A stretch of DNA of 64,000 bases from Diplocarpon mali (taxonomy: Eukaryota > Ascomycota > Leotiomycetes > Helotiales > Drepanopezizaceae): positions 1-64,000 of the forward strand of contig JAENRP010000249.1 of the NCBI GenBank assembly GCA_024741835.1, in the 5' to 3' direction. The position numbers and the translations under genes were made by a program. Positions 35,282 through 46,044 of this stretch are shown here, piece by piece. The notes below the pieces were generated by a model, which saw only the letters and a program-made list of their open reading frames with translations, did not search any database and was not told the origin of the DNA. Within the stretch, counting starts at the first letter, position 1. Each line of letters starts with the position of its first letter.

Positions 35282-38200
35282 ATGGCGACTGCAACGTCTG
35301 CATCAGCTACATCTAGAGCAACGAGAGGCCGTTATCGTGGGCCAAGAAGGGGAGGACCTCACGGAGGCAGCACAACTGGAAATACAGTTCCTCATAATGC
35401 GGCACTGGCACTCCGTCCAACTTCGGTGGCGCCTGAAACACAGACACCCGCACAGTCAAGCAGAGGAGACGGCAGAAGAGGCAGATTCAGTGGGAGAGGG
35501 AGAGGAAGAGGAAGGGCGCATCTGATGGTCAATGGACAGCGAGCGTTCGGAGGTCAGCTCACAACAGCAACACTCAGTGAAGGGTCTCTTGCTGGCGACG
35601 CCCCGGAATTCGTACCTGGCCAGCCAGTGGCACCTCGATCTCGACAGTCACAATGTCGAAACCCTCCCCGCCGTCGAATGTCAAAATCTGGTGCACCAGA
35701 TATGGCCACCAGGACACACGAGGATATCATGAACGGGCAGTACGAATGCGTGATCTGTACCAACGAAGTGCTGTCGAATTCTAAAGTATGGAGCTGCAGG
35801 ACCTGCTGGTCAGTCCTGCATTTGTCTTGCGTTAAGCGGTGGTCCAAGAACGAAGTTTCGACTCATCAACAACGGGCGGGCGAGAACGGGGAGCTGCCCC
35901 CTCCGCGACAATGGCGTTGTCCGGGATGTAATCTGCCAAAGGTCGAGTTGCCAAATGACTATTTCTGCTGGTGCGGGAAGGAGATCGAGCCTCGTTCGAT
36001 TGCAGGCTTGCCCCCGCATTCTTGCGGACAATCATGTTCCAAGCGGCGGACTGGAAGTTGTCCCCATCCATGCGAGTTGATATGCCATGCGGGCCCTTGT
36101 CCGCCTTGTGGACACATGGGCCCATCAATTTCTTGCTTCTGTGGCAAGGAGATGACCTCAAGACGATGTTTGGATACGAATTACGAGAACGGTTGGAATT
36201 GTGGGCAGATATGCGGAGAGGTCCTCCCTTGCGGCGAGCACGCTTGCCAGAGAGAGTGCCACGAAGGATTGTGCGGAAGCTGTGACGTCGAGGTGGAATC
36301 ACGGTGTTACTGTGGACGAGTGGAACAGACTTTACGATGCTCGGAAAGAGACGATGAGCTGGAGAGTCAGATGAACGGAGGGAATTGGATTGGTTCGTTC
36401 AATTGCGGAGCGGAGTGCCGACGACCCTTCGATTGCGGAAATCCAAAACACTGCTGCGAACAGTCCTGCCATGTCCAGGCTTTGGAGTCGCCTCACTGCC
36501 CTCTATCACCAGATGTTGTCACCCATTGCCCGTGTGGAAAGACGCCAATCGACATTTTACTTTCAGAACCTCGCTTGGACTGTTCGGCGCCAGTACCGCA
36601 CTGCCAAGAGAGTTGCCGGAAAGTTCTCGGATGCAGTCATCTGTGTGAGCTGAAGTGCCACGGCGGACGCTGTAGGCCTTGTCTGAAAACTGTCGAAATA
36701 TCCTGCCGATGTGGCCGGACAACTTCGAAGTCTGTTTGCCATCAAGGGCTCGAGGAGCCACCCCAATGCCCCCGAGTTTGTCGGTCAACCTTGAACTGTG
36801 GCCGTCATGAATGTGGCGAACGATGCTGTCAAGGAGAGAAGAAGGCTTATGAGAGACAAGCCTCGAAACGCAAACATCGAGCATTGAACGTAGCTACAGT
36901 AACTGGAGAGGAATTCGAGCCCGAGCACATCTGCTTGCGAGTCTGTGGTCGGCCCTTGAAATGCGGCAATCATAGTTGTTCTTCGCTGTGTCACAAAGGG
37001 CCGTGTGCCAGCTGCCTTGAAGCAGTGTTCGAGGATATCAGCTGCGCTTGTGGCAAGACGGTACTCCAGCCACCTCAGCCATGTGGGACGAAGCCTCCCG
37101 AGTGTCGATTTGATTGCACCCGCCAGCGAAACTGTGGACATCCACAGGTGAAGCACCAGTGCCACCAAGATTCGGAGGGGTGTCCGAAATGTCCGTTCTT
37201 GGTAGAGAAGCCATGTATATGCGGGAAGAAAACACTGAAGAATCAGCCCTGTTGGTTCTCCGAAGTTCGATGCGGGTTGCCCTGCAACAAAAGGCTTCGG
37301 TGCGGAAATCACTTCTGTCAATCCATGTGCCATCGTGCTGGGCAATGTGAAGACGCCACTAGTCACTGCACTCAAGCCTGTGGCCGCAAGAAGACCGTTT
37401 GCGAACATATCTGTTCGGATCCATGCCATGCTCCTTATCCTTGTAAGGAAATTACTCCTTGCCAGGCCAAAACGTTCATCACTTGCGAATGCCAAAATCA
37501 GAAGCAGGCTATCAAGTGTCTGGCTTCAAAGACGTCGCCTGGAAACTCGAAGAAAACACTAGAGTGCAACGAGGAATGCCTGAAAGTCCAGCGTAATGCC
37601 AAGCTTGCCGCAGCTCTGAAGATTGACCCGGCAACGTATACTGACGATCACGTTCCTTATTCTGCCGACACTCTCTCGTTATTTGCTCAAAACCAAAAGT
37701 TCGGACAGCAGTACGAGCGTGAGTTCCGGGTCTTTGCCGCCGATGACAGAGAAAAACGCTTGCGGCTTAAGCCTATGCAAGCCAACCAACGTGCTTTTAT
37801 ACACGCACTGGCTGAAGACTTTGGCCTTGACAGTGAGAGCCAGGATCCAGAACCGCATCGTCATGTCTGTATATTCAAGACTCCGAAATTCATCTCAGCT
37901 CCGGCAAAGACCCTGGGTCAGTGTGCCAAACTCCGGGCTGCACCAGTATCAGAGAGAAGTAAGTCCAAGCCGCTCGTCTCCAACGCAGAACCCTGGAACG
38001 CATTTCTGCTAGGCAACCCGAAATTCGGGATCACGATTGATGAACTCTACGCCGATCTCAAGCCCGAGTTTGCTAAGGCTGGTATTGACTTTGAGATCTC
38101 ATTCTTACCATCGGGCGACATCGTCCTCAAGTCTCTTTCCACGGGTTCCTGGCTGCTCAAGATGGACAGAGGGCTGGCAGCTCTAAAGACGCCCATCAGC

Positions 38201-38473
38201 AAGAAAATCTCCTCGTTGGGTCTCGCATCTTCTACAAGTCTGTGCGCCGTAGACCCTAGCCTCAATGTTCTCAGACTAGATGACCAGAACGCTGCAAGCG
38301 GTGGCTGGAGCCAGGTTGCAAAAGGTGGCCCAGCGGCAATGAGTATGGCAGCGCCTGGAATTGGCGCGAAAAGCAGCTTTACTGTGTTGGGTAGGAGGAT
38401 GAAAGAGAATGAAAAGAAGAAAGCATTCAAAGAGCCTGTAGATGATTGGGAATTGGAGGCTGACGCTGCTTGA
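35282..38473 (+). CDS. FAP1: NF-X1-type zinc-finger protein with RING-like and R3H domains (FAP1 homologue)
   Basis: This is a single-exon gene of 1063 codons. Residues 1-130 are Gly/Arg-rich (RGRYRGPRRGGPHGG, GRFSGRGRGRGRA) as in nucleic-acid-binding tails. A RING/PHD-like cysteine domain lies at about 155-220 (YECVICTNEVL, CRTCWSVLHLSCVKRW, WRCPGCN). A long series of NF-X1 repeats (CG..HSC..LCHKGPC type) occupies about 225-760. An R3H-like region with HALAEDFGLDSESQDPEPHR lies near 835-880, and a C-terminal domain ends in DDWELEADAA. The domain order matches human NFX1 and yeast Fap1, a rapamycin/FKBP12-linked transcription factor with possible E3 ligase activity. The ATG at 35282 is the first after a pyrimidine-rich leader. 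Neighbours ARP6 and ARP8 are also nuclear. Confidence 0.92.
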   Translation: MATATSASATSRATRGRYRGPRRGGPHGGSTTGNTVPHNAALALRPTSVAPETQTPAQSSRGDGRRGRFSGRGRGRGRAHLMVNGQRAFGGQLTTATLSEGSLAGDAPEFVPGQPVAPRSRQSQCRNPPRRRMSKSGAPDMATRTHEDIMNGQYECVICTNEVLSNSKVWSCRTCWSVLHLSCVKRWSKNEVSTHQQRAGENGELPPPRQWRCPGCNLPKVELPNDYFCWCGKEIEPRSIAGLPPHSCGQSCSKRRTGSCPHPCELICHAGPCPPCGHMGPSISCFCGKEMTSRRCLDTNYENGWNCGQICGEVLPCGEHACQRECHEGLCGSCDVEVESRCYCGRVEQTLRCSERDDELESQMNGGNWIGSFNCGAECRRPFDCGNPKHCCEQSCHVQALESPHCPLSPDVVTHCPCGKTPIDILLSEPRLDCSAPVPHCQESCRKVLGCSHLCELKCHGGRCRPCLKTVEISCRCGRTTSKSVCHQGLEEPPQCPRVCRSTLNCGRHECGERCCQGEKKAYERQASKRKHRALNVATVTGEEFEPEHICLRVCGRPLKCGNHSCSSLCHKGPCASCLEAVFEDISCACGKTVLQPPQPCGTKPPECRFDCTRQRNCGHPQVKHQCHQDSEGCPKCPFLVEKPCICGKKTLKNQPCWFSEVRCGLPCNKRLRCGNHFCQSMCHRAGQCEDATSHCTQACGRKKTVCEHICSDPCHAPYPCKEITPCQAKTFITCECQNQKQAIKCLASKTSPGNSKKTLECNEECLKVQRNAKLAAALKIDPATYTDDHVPYSADTLSLFAQNQKFGQQYEREFRVFAADDREKRLRLKPMQANQRAFIHALAEDFGLDSESQDPEPHRHVCIFKTPKFISAPAKTLGQCAKLRAAPVSERSKSKPLVSNAEPWNAFLLGNPKFGITIDELYADLKPEFAKAGIDFEISFLPSGDIVLKSLSTGSWLLKMDRGLAALKTPISKKISSLGLASSTSLCAVDPSLNVLRLDDQNAASGGWSQVAKGGPAAMSMAAPGIGAKSSFTVLGRRMKENEKKKAFKEPVDDWELEADAA

Positions 38474-39090
38474 TGTGGCGGGGGAGGGCAGAAGAACAAT
38501 GTAGAGGTGGAATAGAAGCTCAGAGGCACGTTACAGACAGCAGTAGAACAGGCCCGACTATCGAGCTGTGACTGTGCTTCAGTCACCGACAAGTCCGTCC
38601 TTGTCCCTCAGTCAGTTGCGAAAGCAACATACTAGACTACTCAGTACAGTCGACTTAAGCCATGTGCTCGATTGATCAATATATTCGACAATCATTATGT
38701 CCAACTGATGATCCAGTGTTGTTTTCAAATGTCAACATTTTGCCAAGCCCTTAGCTTCTCTAGTCCAACCAATGGGAAGAAATAGATGTGCAGGTGCAAA
38801 ACTGCCACACCAGCCGGTACTTTAACGTACGCTCAGCGCTGCTTTAAGCAAGCTTAGCACACCGCCCTCGATTCGGGCACAATTCATGGAACTGCCATTC
38901 CTCAGAAGTAACACTCCAATGAATTGAGAAGTTGGAGCTGGCCAGCGAAATCTCCTTGGCCTAGTCAATTCTCCACGCCTCGAATCCCCCTCTCTCCATC
39001 CCTCCGAACGCCCATCACAATCGCAAACGCCCCTCCTCTCCTCTCCGCGTCACCGATCTCAAGCTCTAGCACGAGCTTTCTGTTCTCGAG
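38474..39090. other. Intergenic region between NF-X1-type gene and ARP8
   Basis: This contains the 3' untranslated region of one gene and the promoter of the next, both on the plus strand. C/T-rich leader sequence precedes 39091. No other feature is seen. Confidence 0.5.
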
Positions 39091-41470
39091 ATGGTGGGTA
39101 AGAAGTCAGGGAAGGCGCTGTTGCGCGAGGAAGGTACAGGCATCGCAGGCAGAGTAGCATGAGGACCACAACTAAAACAACTAATATCTTGCAGGTCTCG
39201 AGAGGACAGACAACGGGATGAAGCAATCCAGCTGGCCGGAGGTGCCAATGATCAACCAGAAGAATTACTACACGTGCGTCTGGTCGCTGGATCGCATCTC
39301 CCTTATTTTGGGCGCTGCCCGTTGCGCGCTGCCATTGCAGTGCTGCCCCAATGTATCGGCTTATGGCTAACAGTTCTACAGAGAATACATGAAGCGCGAT
39401 GACCAGATCCTTCCATTTCGCCTCCAACACGAGGCTAACCGTGACAAGATGATCCGGAATGCGAAGGACAGGGACAGAGCATTGGCGCGCACAGGCAATA
39501 CCGATGTCCCGATTACCACGAATGCCGACGGTGATCTGGAAGTAGACGGAGAGGACGATGGAGCGGACAACTCGAAGATCATTGTTATTCACCCGGGCAG
39601 CCAGAACCTCCGAATCGGCCTCGCGAGTCACGCCCTGCCAAAGACTATACCTATGAATATCGCATGCAAATGGGGGACCACCGAGTCGAAGGAGTACGAA
39701 CCGCGGCCGAAACGCCAGAAGCTGGATGGGACCCCGGAGCAGCTGTTTGGGGAGGAATTCTCAAAGAGGATGGCGAAGATGGCGAGCGTGCTTAAGGTTG
39801 ATATGCGAGCCAACAAATTCAAGGTCCTGCCAAACTCAAAAGAATTGGTTGTCAATTTCAATAAGAGAACGGAGCCGGAAATTATTCCGGAGCACAATGA
39901 TCCTATACGAATCGAGTGGACAGATATCAGCAAGGACAATAAGAAGGATCTTTCCTCGTTCCAAACTGGCTTGCCAGCTCTGAGAATACCTGATGATTCG
40001 GACCCTCCGTACAAAATATTTTGGCCGATTCAGCACGGCAGCTTTCATGAAAACGACTACTTGAGTAGCGAGCATTTATTCGATGATTTTGAGTGTATAC
40101 TAGAGAACGCCGTCCGGAAGGAACTTGGTCTGAACAAGAGCTCGGAATGGGATCAGTACAGCTGTGTGATTGTCATCCCAGACTTGTACGACAAGCGGTA
40201 CGTCGAGCAGATTTTGGACATGTGCATGAAGGGTTTCCAGTTCAAGCAGGTTTGTTTTGTCCAGGAGAGCTTAGCTGGGACCTATGGAGCGGGATATTCC
40301 AGTGCCTGTATTGTGGATATTGGCGCCCAGAAGACGTCTATCTGTTGCGTTGAGGACGGGATGTGCATCGAGGACTCGAGGATCAACCTCAAGCAGGGTG
40401 GTTACGATGTTACGGAGATGTTCATCAAGATGATGCTCCACGACCACTTCCCTTACACGGACATCAACCTGAGGAGGCGCTACGACTTTCTTCTTGCCGA
40501 AGAGCTGAAGACCAGCCATTGCACGTTGAACTATTCGGAAATTGCTGGCCGGACCCACGACTTCCATCTTCGAGTTCCAGATCAGCCCACGCGGAAGTAC
40601 CAGTTCAAGACCTACGACGAGGTCATCTTGGCTCCCATGGGGCTCTTCGATCCTTCACTGTTCGATAACGCGGATAAGCTGGTGGGTCGTCGCAAGTTTC
40701 TCGATCGATCATACAATGCGTATGATGCAGATATGCCCGACGACCCAACATCCTCCGCGCAACAAGCCATTTTGATCGGCATTCAACCGTCACTTGCCAC
40801 CACAGCCAACGGGTCATCCTTCCAAAATGGCAATACCGATATCTTCGCGACTCCTTCAAAGGAAAGACCAAACCCTATGCTCTCCTTTAACGAAACCAAC
40901 GGCAACTCTCGCGTTACTTCTGCAGCTGGATCTCCCGCGCCAGAAGGTTCAAATACCCCCGCAGGACCCTTCGTCTTTGGCGCGAACTGCACAAATGGCG
41001 ACTCCCCTGGCCCATCTTCCTTCCATCACAACGGTGGCACTCCCATCCCTCCAGCGGGCATGTTCGTCGACTATCACGCACGTACTCAGAAAGACATGGC
41101 CATCGAGAGAGATTCGGTCCTCCCCGTTGCCCCTCTAGACCAAGCCATCATCACCTCGATCATCCACGCTACCCGCGGCGACGAGAAGAAGCTGCGAGAT
41201 TTTTTTGGTGGCATCATGGTCATCGGTGGTGGCGCCAAGACACCCGGCTTCGGCCCCTTCCTCGAGGAGAAGCTCAAGGCCAAGAGGCCGGATCTGGCAG
41301 ATAAGATCTTGGTCGGTACCAGTCCACGCGAGATGGATGGCCAGGTCGTGGTGTGGAAGGGCGCCAGTGTCTACGCTCGGATGAACGCGCACGAGAGCTG
41401 GGTTGGGTGCTTGGAGTACGAGAGGCTGGGGAGCAGGGTTTTGTATCACAAGGTGCTTTGGAATTACTAA
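39091..41470 (+). CDS. ARP8: Actin-related protein 8 (INO80 complex)
   Basis: It is a nuclear actin-related subunit of the INO80 remodeller, binding nucleosomes and H3-H4. Exons 39091-39133, 39195-39273 and 39382-41470 join in frame for 736 residues. The N terminus is MVGKKSGKALLREEGLERTD, then KNYYTEYMKRDDQILPFR. The Arp fold shows IIVIHPGSQNLRIGLAS, the Arp8 insert rich in charge (EYEPRPKRQKLDG), ACIVDIGAQKTSICCVEDG, MLHDHFPYTDINLRRRYDF, and the late IMVIGGGAKTPGFGPFLE and DGQVVVWKGASVYARM. A Ser/Gly/Asn-rich insert lies near residues 505-575. The first exon is only 43 nt; starting at the later ATG 39389 would lose the conserved N terminus. Confidence 0.93.
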
Positions 41471-42050
41471 GGATTCCGGGTCGAGGTATGAGGACCTCGC
41501 AGGGAGTTGGGAGATAAGTGGCGTTTTGGGTGGGGGAATAACTATCTGGATTAAAGATTATCGTTCTGCTCGGCTGGGATCGCGGTCAGCATACATTTAA
41601 TACCAAGCTTCCGTGGATTTACCTCAGGCTTTCTTCAGCTTCTCACTGATGTCAGCAGGCCTGTGTTGCAGACTCGTCTCAATGCGAGTCAACAGACAAC
41701 AATTTTGAAGCCGCTAGATATCCTCGCTTAAAGTAGCGTCATCCAGCGGAATTTTATCACTGGGCAAAAACATCAACCGAGCAGTGATCTTTCGTAATAG
41801 GTGATCAGTCATTCCACTCGTGACGTGCACCCCCTCGCGAGAGTTTCGGTTAACTGTACAGGCCCGTCATCCACTATCGTCCCCAGCCTTCAATCCAGTC
41901 TATGAGGAAAGAAAAACGGGGGCAAGGGGATTTCGTCTAAGATGCATCAAGACAGCCACCAACGCCGCGCCGGAAAAAGATTTCAAGAAAGGTAGAAAGA
42001 TATGCAGCAGCCATACAGACCGTACCGGCGGCAGAGGCAATCGAATCGGG
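41471..42050. other. Intergenic region, ARP8 3' to BEM46 3'
   Basis: This is the space between convergent genes. No gene, RNA or repeat is recognised. Confidence 0.5.
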
Positions 42051-43441
42051 TCATCCGAACTTGGTATCCAGGTTCGCAACAAAGTCTTCAATCGACTCAA
42101 AGTATCCCTCCTCCACTACGCTCGAGTTGTGGTCTCCGCCCGGCAGAGGCTTCCATACTTTCGTGGGGGACTGGCAAATTTCGTAGAGGCGGCGCATGTG
42201 GCTTGGTCTGCTCTGGTCAGCTTGTGCAAGAGAGGAGATGGGGTAAAGAGGTGTTGAAACGAGGTTATCAGAAATTCTCAAGGTGTATAATCAAGTCCCA
42301 GAAGGAATCAGGTTTTGTGGATGGAAATTAAGTCATCATTCCAGGGTGTTGAGGAGGGGGGGGGAATGAGCCACGGGGACGTACGGTACTATTTCATCCT
42401 GCAGTCCGGAGAGAAAGAGAATTGGGACTTCGGTGATGGAAGGGAGGAAGCTGTCGGAGGCCCAAACCTGGTGGCAGAGGAGGGTAAGAAATCTCGCAGG
42501 GGGAATGATGCTGTCCGCTTTTAGCAATTTAACACCAGCACTACGCACAGGTCGGAAACGCACGACGGGATCAGCTTCCTCATGCTCAGAAATGTGTTCT
42601 CCAGCACCAGACCCACCAACTTTTTGTCGTTCTGATTCCGGGCCGCCAGTTGGATGCTCACCGCACCGCCCAAGCTCTGCCCAAAGATCACGATGTCGTT
42701 GTCGCGGGTCTCCGCGCGGGTCCGGAGGTACGCAAAGGCTGTTTGCGCATCGATCATGAGGCCGTTCTCGTCTGGGGATCCCGTCGAGAGCCCGTAGCCA
42801 CGGTACTCCAGCATCAAAACGCTGCATCCCATCCGGCGTACAAAGGTGCGCGCAATCGGCACGCGATGCCCAATGTTGCCTGCGTTGCCGTGGAACATCA
42901 AGACGGTGATTCCCTTGCGCATGCCGGTCTTTGGAGGGCGGATGTAGAAGGCAGAGAGCATCTCGCCATCGGGGGTCGGGATCATGAGCTCCTCGAAGTC
43001 GGAGATGCCGAACTGCGACGGGCGAGGGACTTCGGTGCGGGCGTCATTGGGAATGTGCGACGGGTAGATCAGAGCCCTGGGCCGGTCAGCATCAGTATCA
43101 GCAAGCGCATGCGAATCGTATACGCATGTAGACCATCTAGCAGTAGCATGTAAAGAGAGGCAAATAAGGAGGAGAAGGGGGAGGAGGGGGAGAAGGGGTA
43201 GATGGGAATGGCCTACTTCTGCTTGAAATACAGCAAGGAACTGAGCGCCGCTGCGATGCCCTGCCGCCAGTGTCAGTATAAGAAGTATTCAGCTACGCGC
43301 CGTGCCATGTAGCAGCGAGCGGCGCGGGAGAAGCAAGCAAACCGAAGACACCAGCACCGGCAGACGCATGTAGCTATAGACACTGCTCGCGATTCCAGAG
43401 GCCTGTTGTAAGCATCCGCCCGAGTTTTCCTGCGACGACAT
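42051..43441 (-). CDS. BEM46-family alpha/beta hydrolase (ABHD13-like)
   Basis: Five exons fit exactly: 43441-43343, 43260-43217, 43076-42564, 42510-42385 and 42207-42051, giving 312 residues. Residues 17-48 are hydrophobic and probably anchor the protein in the ER or plasma membrane, as in Bem46. The hydrolase core shows VLMFHGNAGNIGHR (oxyanion region), LEYRGYGLSTGSP, the nucleophile elbow FGQSLGGAVS, the acid in FLSGLQDEIVPP and the histidine in PGGDHNS. The family takes part in polar growth in fungi; no substrate is firmly known. Conserved ENTF..RKLIPS and LLCHQVWASDSFLPSI fix the intron positions. The 5' side carries a GATGC microsatellite. Confidence 0.92.
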
Positions 43442-43463
43442 TGTAGAAGGGAGACGAGAAGAA

Positions 43464-43528
43464 GCGATGCGATGCGATGCGATGCGATGCAATGCGATGC
43501 GATGCGATGGGATGCGATGCAATGCGAT
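43464..43528. repeat. (GATGC)n pentanucleotide microsatellite
   Basis: About 12 imperfect GATGC units start 23 bp upstream of the BEM46 start codon, so they lie in its leader or core promoter. Confidence 0.9.
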
Positions 43529-43529
43529 T

Positions 43530-46044
43530 CGGCGAGGACAGAGAGTGTCGGTCAGGTCCCGTCGTGTTTCGAATGTGCGTGGCTCGTGGTCTTGTCTTGT
43601 TGGTGAGTGGCAGAGACCGAAGACCGAACAGGTACGGTACGGGTAACTCCGTACGGCAATGGGAGGCTTCTTAATTGTCGCGACTACGCATTAGATGCAA
43701 TGCGTTGCGGTATGATGGTAATTTTAGAGGTGAAGGGAATCGAGCAGGCCGGAACCTTGACGATAAGATATAATCCTTTCGGTAAAGAGTTCAGAAAGAC
43801 ATCGGATCCATATCAACAGATGCTCTGTGCTCGTCGTACCGGCACTCGCTTACGTACGTCGGCCTACTGTGCGCATCTAGGAAGAATCTTCGAACTTGAA
43901 CCGGCGAGTCGAAGATCAAAGCGCAGGTGAGCCAGACCTCATTTCATCCAAGAGCCGAAGCTGATTCCTCTCGCAATGGCTTTGGAAACTTGATCTATTT
44001 ATCCACAAGCCTCGTCAGCCCGCTAGCTGCTAGGATGAATGATGAATGATACTGGAAGCAGATCAAGACGAATCCATAGCAGAGGCACAGCGGGAGCTAC
44101 TTTGCGGACTATTGAGTTGCTATAACCGGACACATCAAACCAGCTGAGGTTGAGGGCCTGGTCGTCTCCCAAATATCACGAGTTTTTCCAAGAAAGTTGC
44201 AAGATTAGCAACGCTGCTTGGCCATTGCAAAATGGAGTCTACACTCGGCTCTAGCCGCAAGAGGCAAAGAGTCTAACTAACCAGCATCTTTTTTTCCTTT
44301 TAATATGCCATGTCAGTTATAATCTATAAAGCACGATCGGGAAGCGCTATACTGTATTTTTCCATGCAAGGAGAAAACTCGTATAGAAACTTCGTGCCAT
44401 TCACCGATCAGCCTAATTTGTGACGAGACGTGCATATAGCTCGCGTCATGTGACTCCGCTCTACTCGGTCTTCCTTGGTCACTCGACCGATCCACTCTTT
44501 GAGCCTTGGGCCACTGGCTCACTTAAATATACATCAGAGCTCCCTCGACAGCTGGATTCTCTAGTTATTGATTTCAAGTTGATTGCTCTGAAGGTTCGGA
44601 CTTTGTCGTGTGATTCACGACGTCTCATGTGACTCTCTGCTCTCTACATACACAGAGCGTCCCATGATTCCTTGGATAAGAGTATCCTTCTATGCCTTCG
44701 TCGACTCTTTATGTCTTGAGCTTCGACCTGGACTTAAGGTAGTGCCTTAGATAAAAGAGTTAAGGAATCCCCTTGTGTCTAACTTGACTCGTTTATCTCA
44801 GGCTGCGAACGCGTCCTTATGCGATTACGACTATTTCCTGAGTTGCTTACTAGGCGTCTTACTAGTTATCCGCTGCTATCTAACCCTAGCCCTTCTGATT
44901 AACTTATACTAGCTCTGAAGTATATCCTTTTCATATTCTCCTTCTTCAAATACCCTAACGTACCTTGCTCCTCCTTACAACTTTTGTTAAGTTATCCCTT
45001 TAATCACATTTATATAATGTAAACGATCTTAGAACACGCAAGTAGATGTCGAAAGTAGAGGGTATCGATAAAAAGGTAAAGAGATTCTTATGTGGTATAG
45101 TCAAAAGTGCTTGTATATGACTTAGAACGCTTAGGAATATGCTTTCAATATCAAAGGGACTTCACAGCTTTGCAGACTCTTAAAACCGCTGCTGGTTCGT
45201 AGGCCACACCGCGTACAGGTATTGGGTCGTCGTCTCCCTAGGGCATCTTTATCAAAGGGCTTGCTTGTTTCAAAATTCTATAATTATATCCTCCTGCTCA
45301 AATACTGTATGCCGAAATACAGTGCGGCTCTTAGCACACTACGCCGGTGAGCTTCCTAGGTATATATATCGAACTATTCGGCCTGAATCAGGGGTGGTGT
45401 CAATCGAACAGTTGGCAGTCCAATAGAAGAAAGTTGAGAGCGACAGTTTAAAAAGCGACATGCCAAGTGGGAGACTTTAGTATTAGGTACAATATCGTTA
45501 GAAAAATACACCTATAAATCAGAATACGAAGTCAAGAATCCGATCAGACTAGTCCAAAAGCGTCGAAAGTTGGGTTAGTTGATAACACAAGACTCCTATG
45601 ACTCCCAAGACACTCAGCGAGGGAACTAGTCTACGAGTTTATCAGAGGAAATTTCTACCAACTTTCTGCACAATTTAGAACATAGCTTTTTCTTATCGTT
45701 TGGCCGTTCGGCAGCTGGCAACTGTCGGTCAAAGCAGCTCTAGGCCAACTTGGAAAGAAAGTTGCCGCATATTTTTGAGCCGAACAGGGCGACTGGAGGA
45801 TGACAGCAGTAGGCTGTCTATCACGTGCCGAGTACAGAATTCTCACAAAAGCTGACTTGAATCTTCAACCTCCTGAACGTGGTACATCAACACTGCTTGA
45901 CCCTCCGTTCCTCAGATCATATCTTCCCTCTATGGAGCCATCAAACTCTGATGGATCACACTTATCACATTGCCTCACCATGACCGAAAATCCCTCCGCC
46001 ACTCTGGCACCGTGAGGCCGAGCCAAACATCGCTCGAGATCGTG
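43530..46044. other. Gene-poor AT-rich region
   Basis: Apart from the dispersed repeat copy at 44288-45240, I find no gene. Reading frames are short and full of stops. The segment 45250-45780 is moderately AT-rich and may hold other decayed repeat sequence that I cannot name. Confidence 0.55.
44288..45240 (+). repeat. Dispersed repeat family, copy A (decayed)
   Basis: It starts with a T-rich run then TAATATGCCAT, and ends near 45240 with GTACAGGTATTGGGTCGTCG. Landmarks shared with copies B and C, in the same order and orientation, are AAGGAGAAAACTCGTATAG, TTCCTTGGATAAGAGTATCC, ACACGCAAGTAGATGTCGAA, and GCTTTGCAGACTCTTAAAA before a GGTTCGTAGG motif. It is dense in stops on both strands and AT-rich, as expected for a RIP-mutated transposable element. 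Element class unknown. Confidence 0.75.

Noticed and set aside
43464..43528. A CRISPR-like array
   Set aside because: The units are five bases without spacers and the organism is a fungus; it is a microsatellite.
44288..45240. An rRNA or other structural RNA gene in the repeat copies
   Set aside because: The copies are strongly diverged and AT-rich with no conserved RNA core recognised, which argues for a decayed mobile element.
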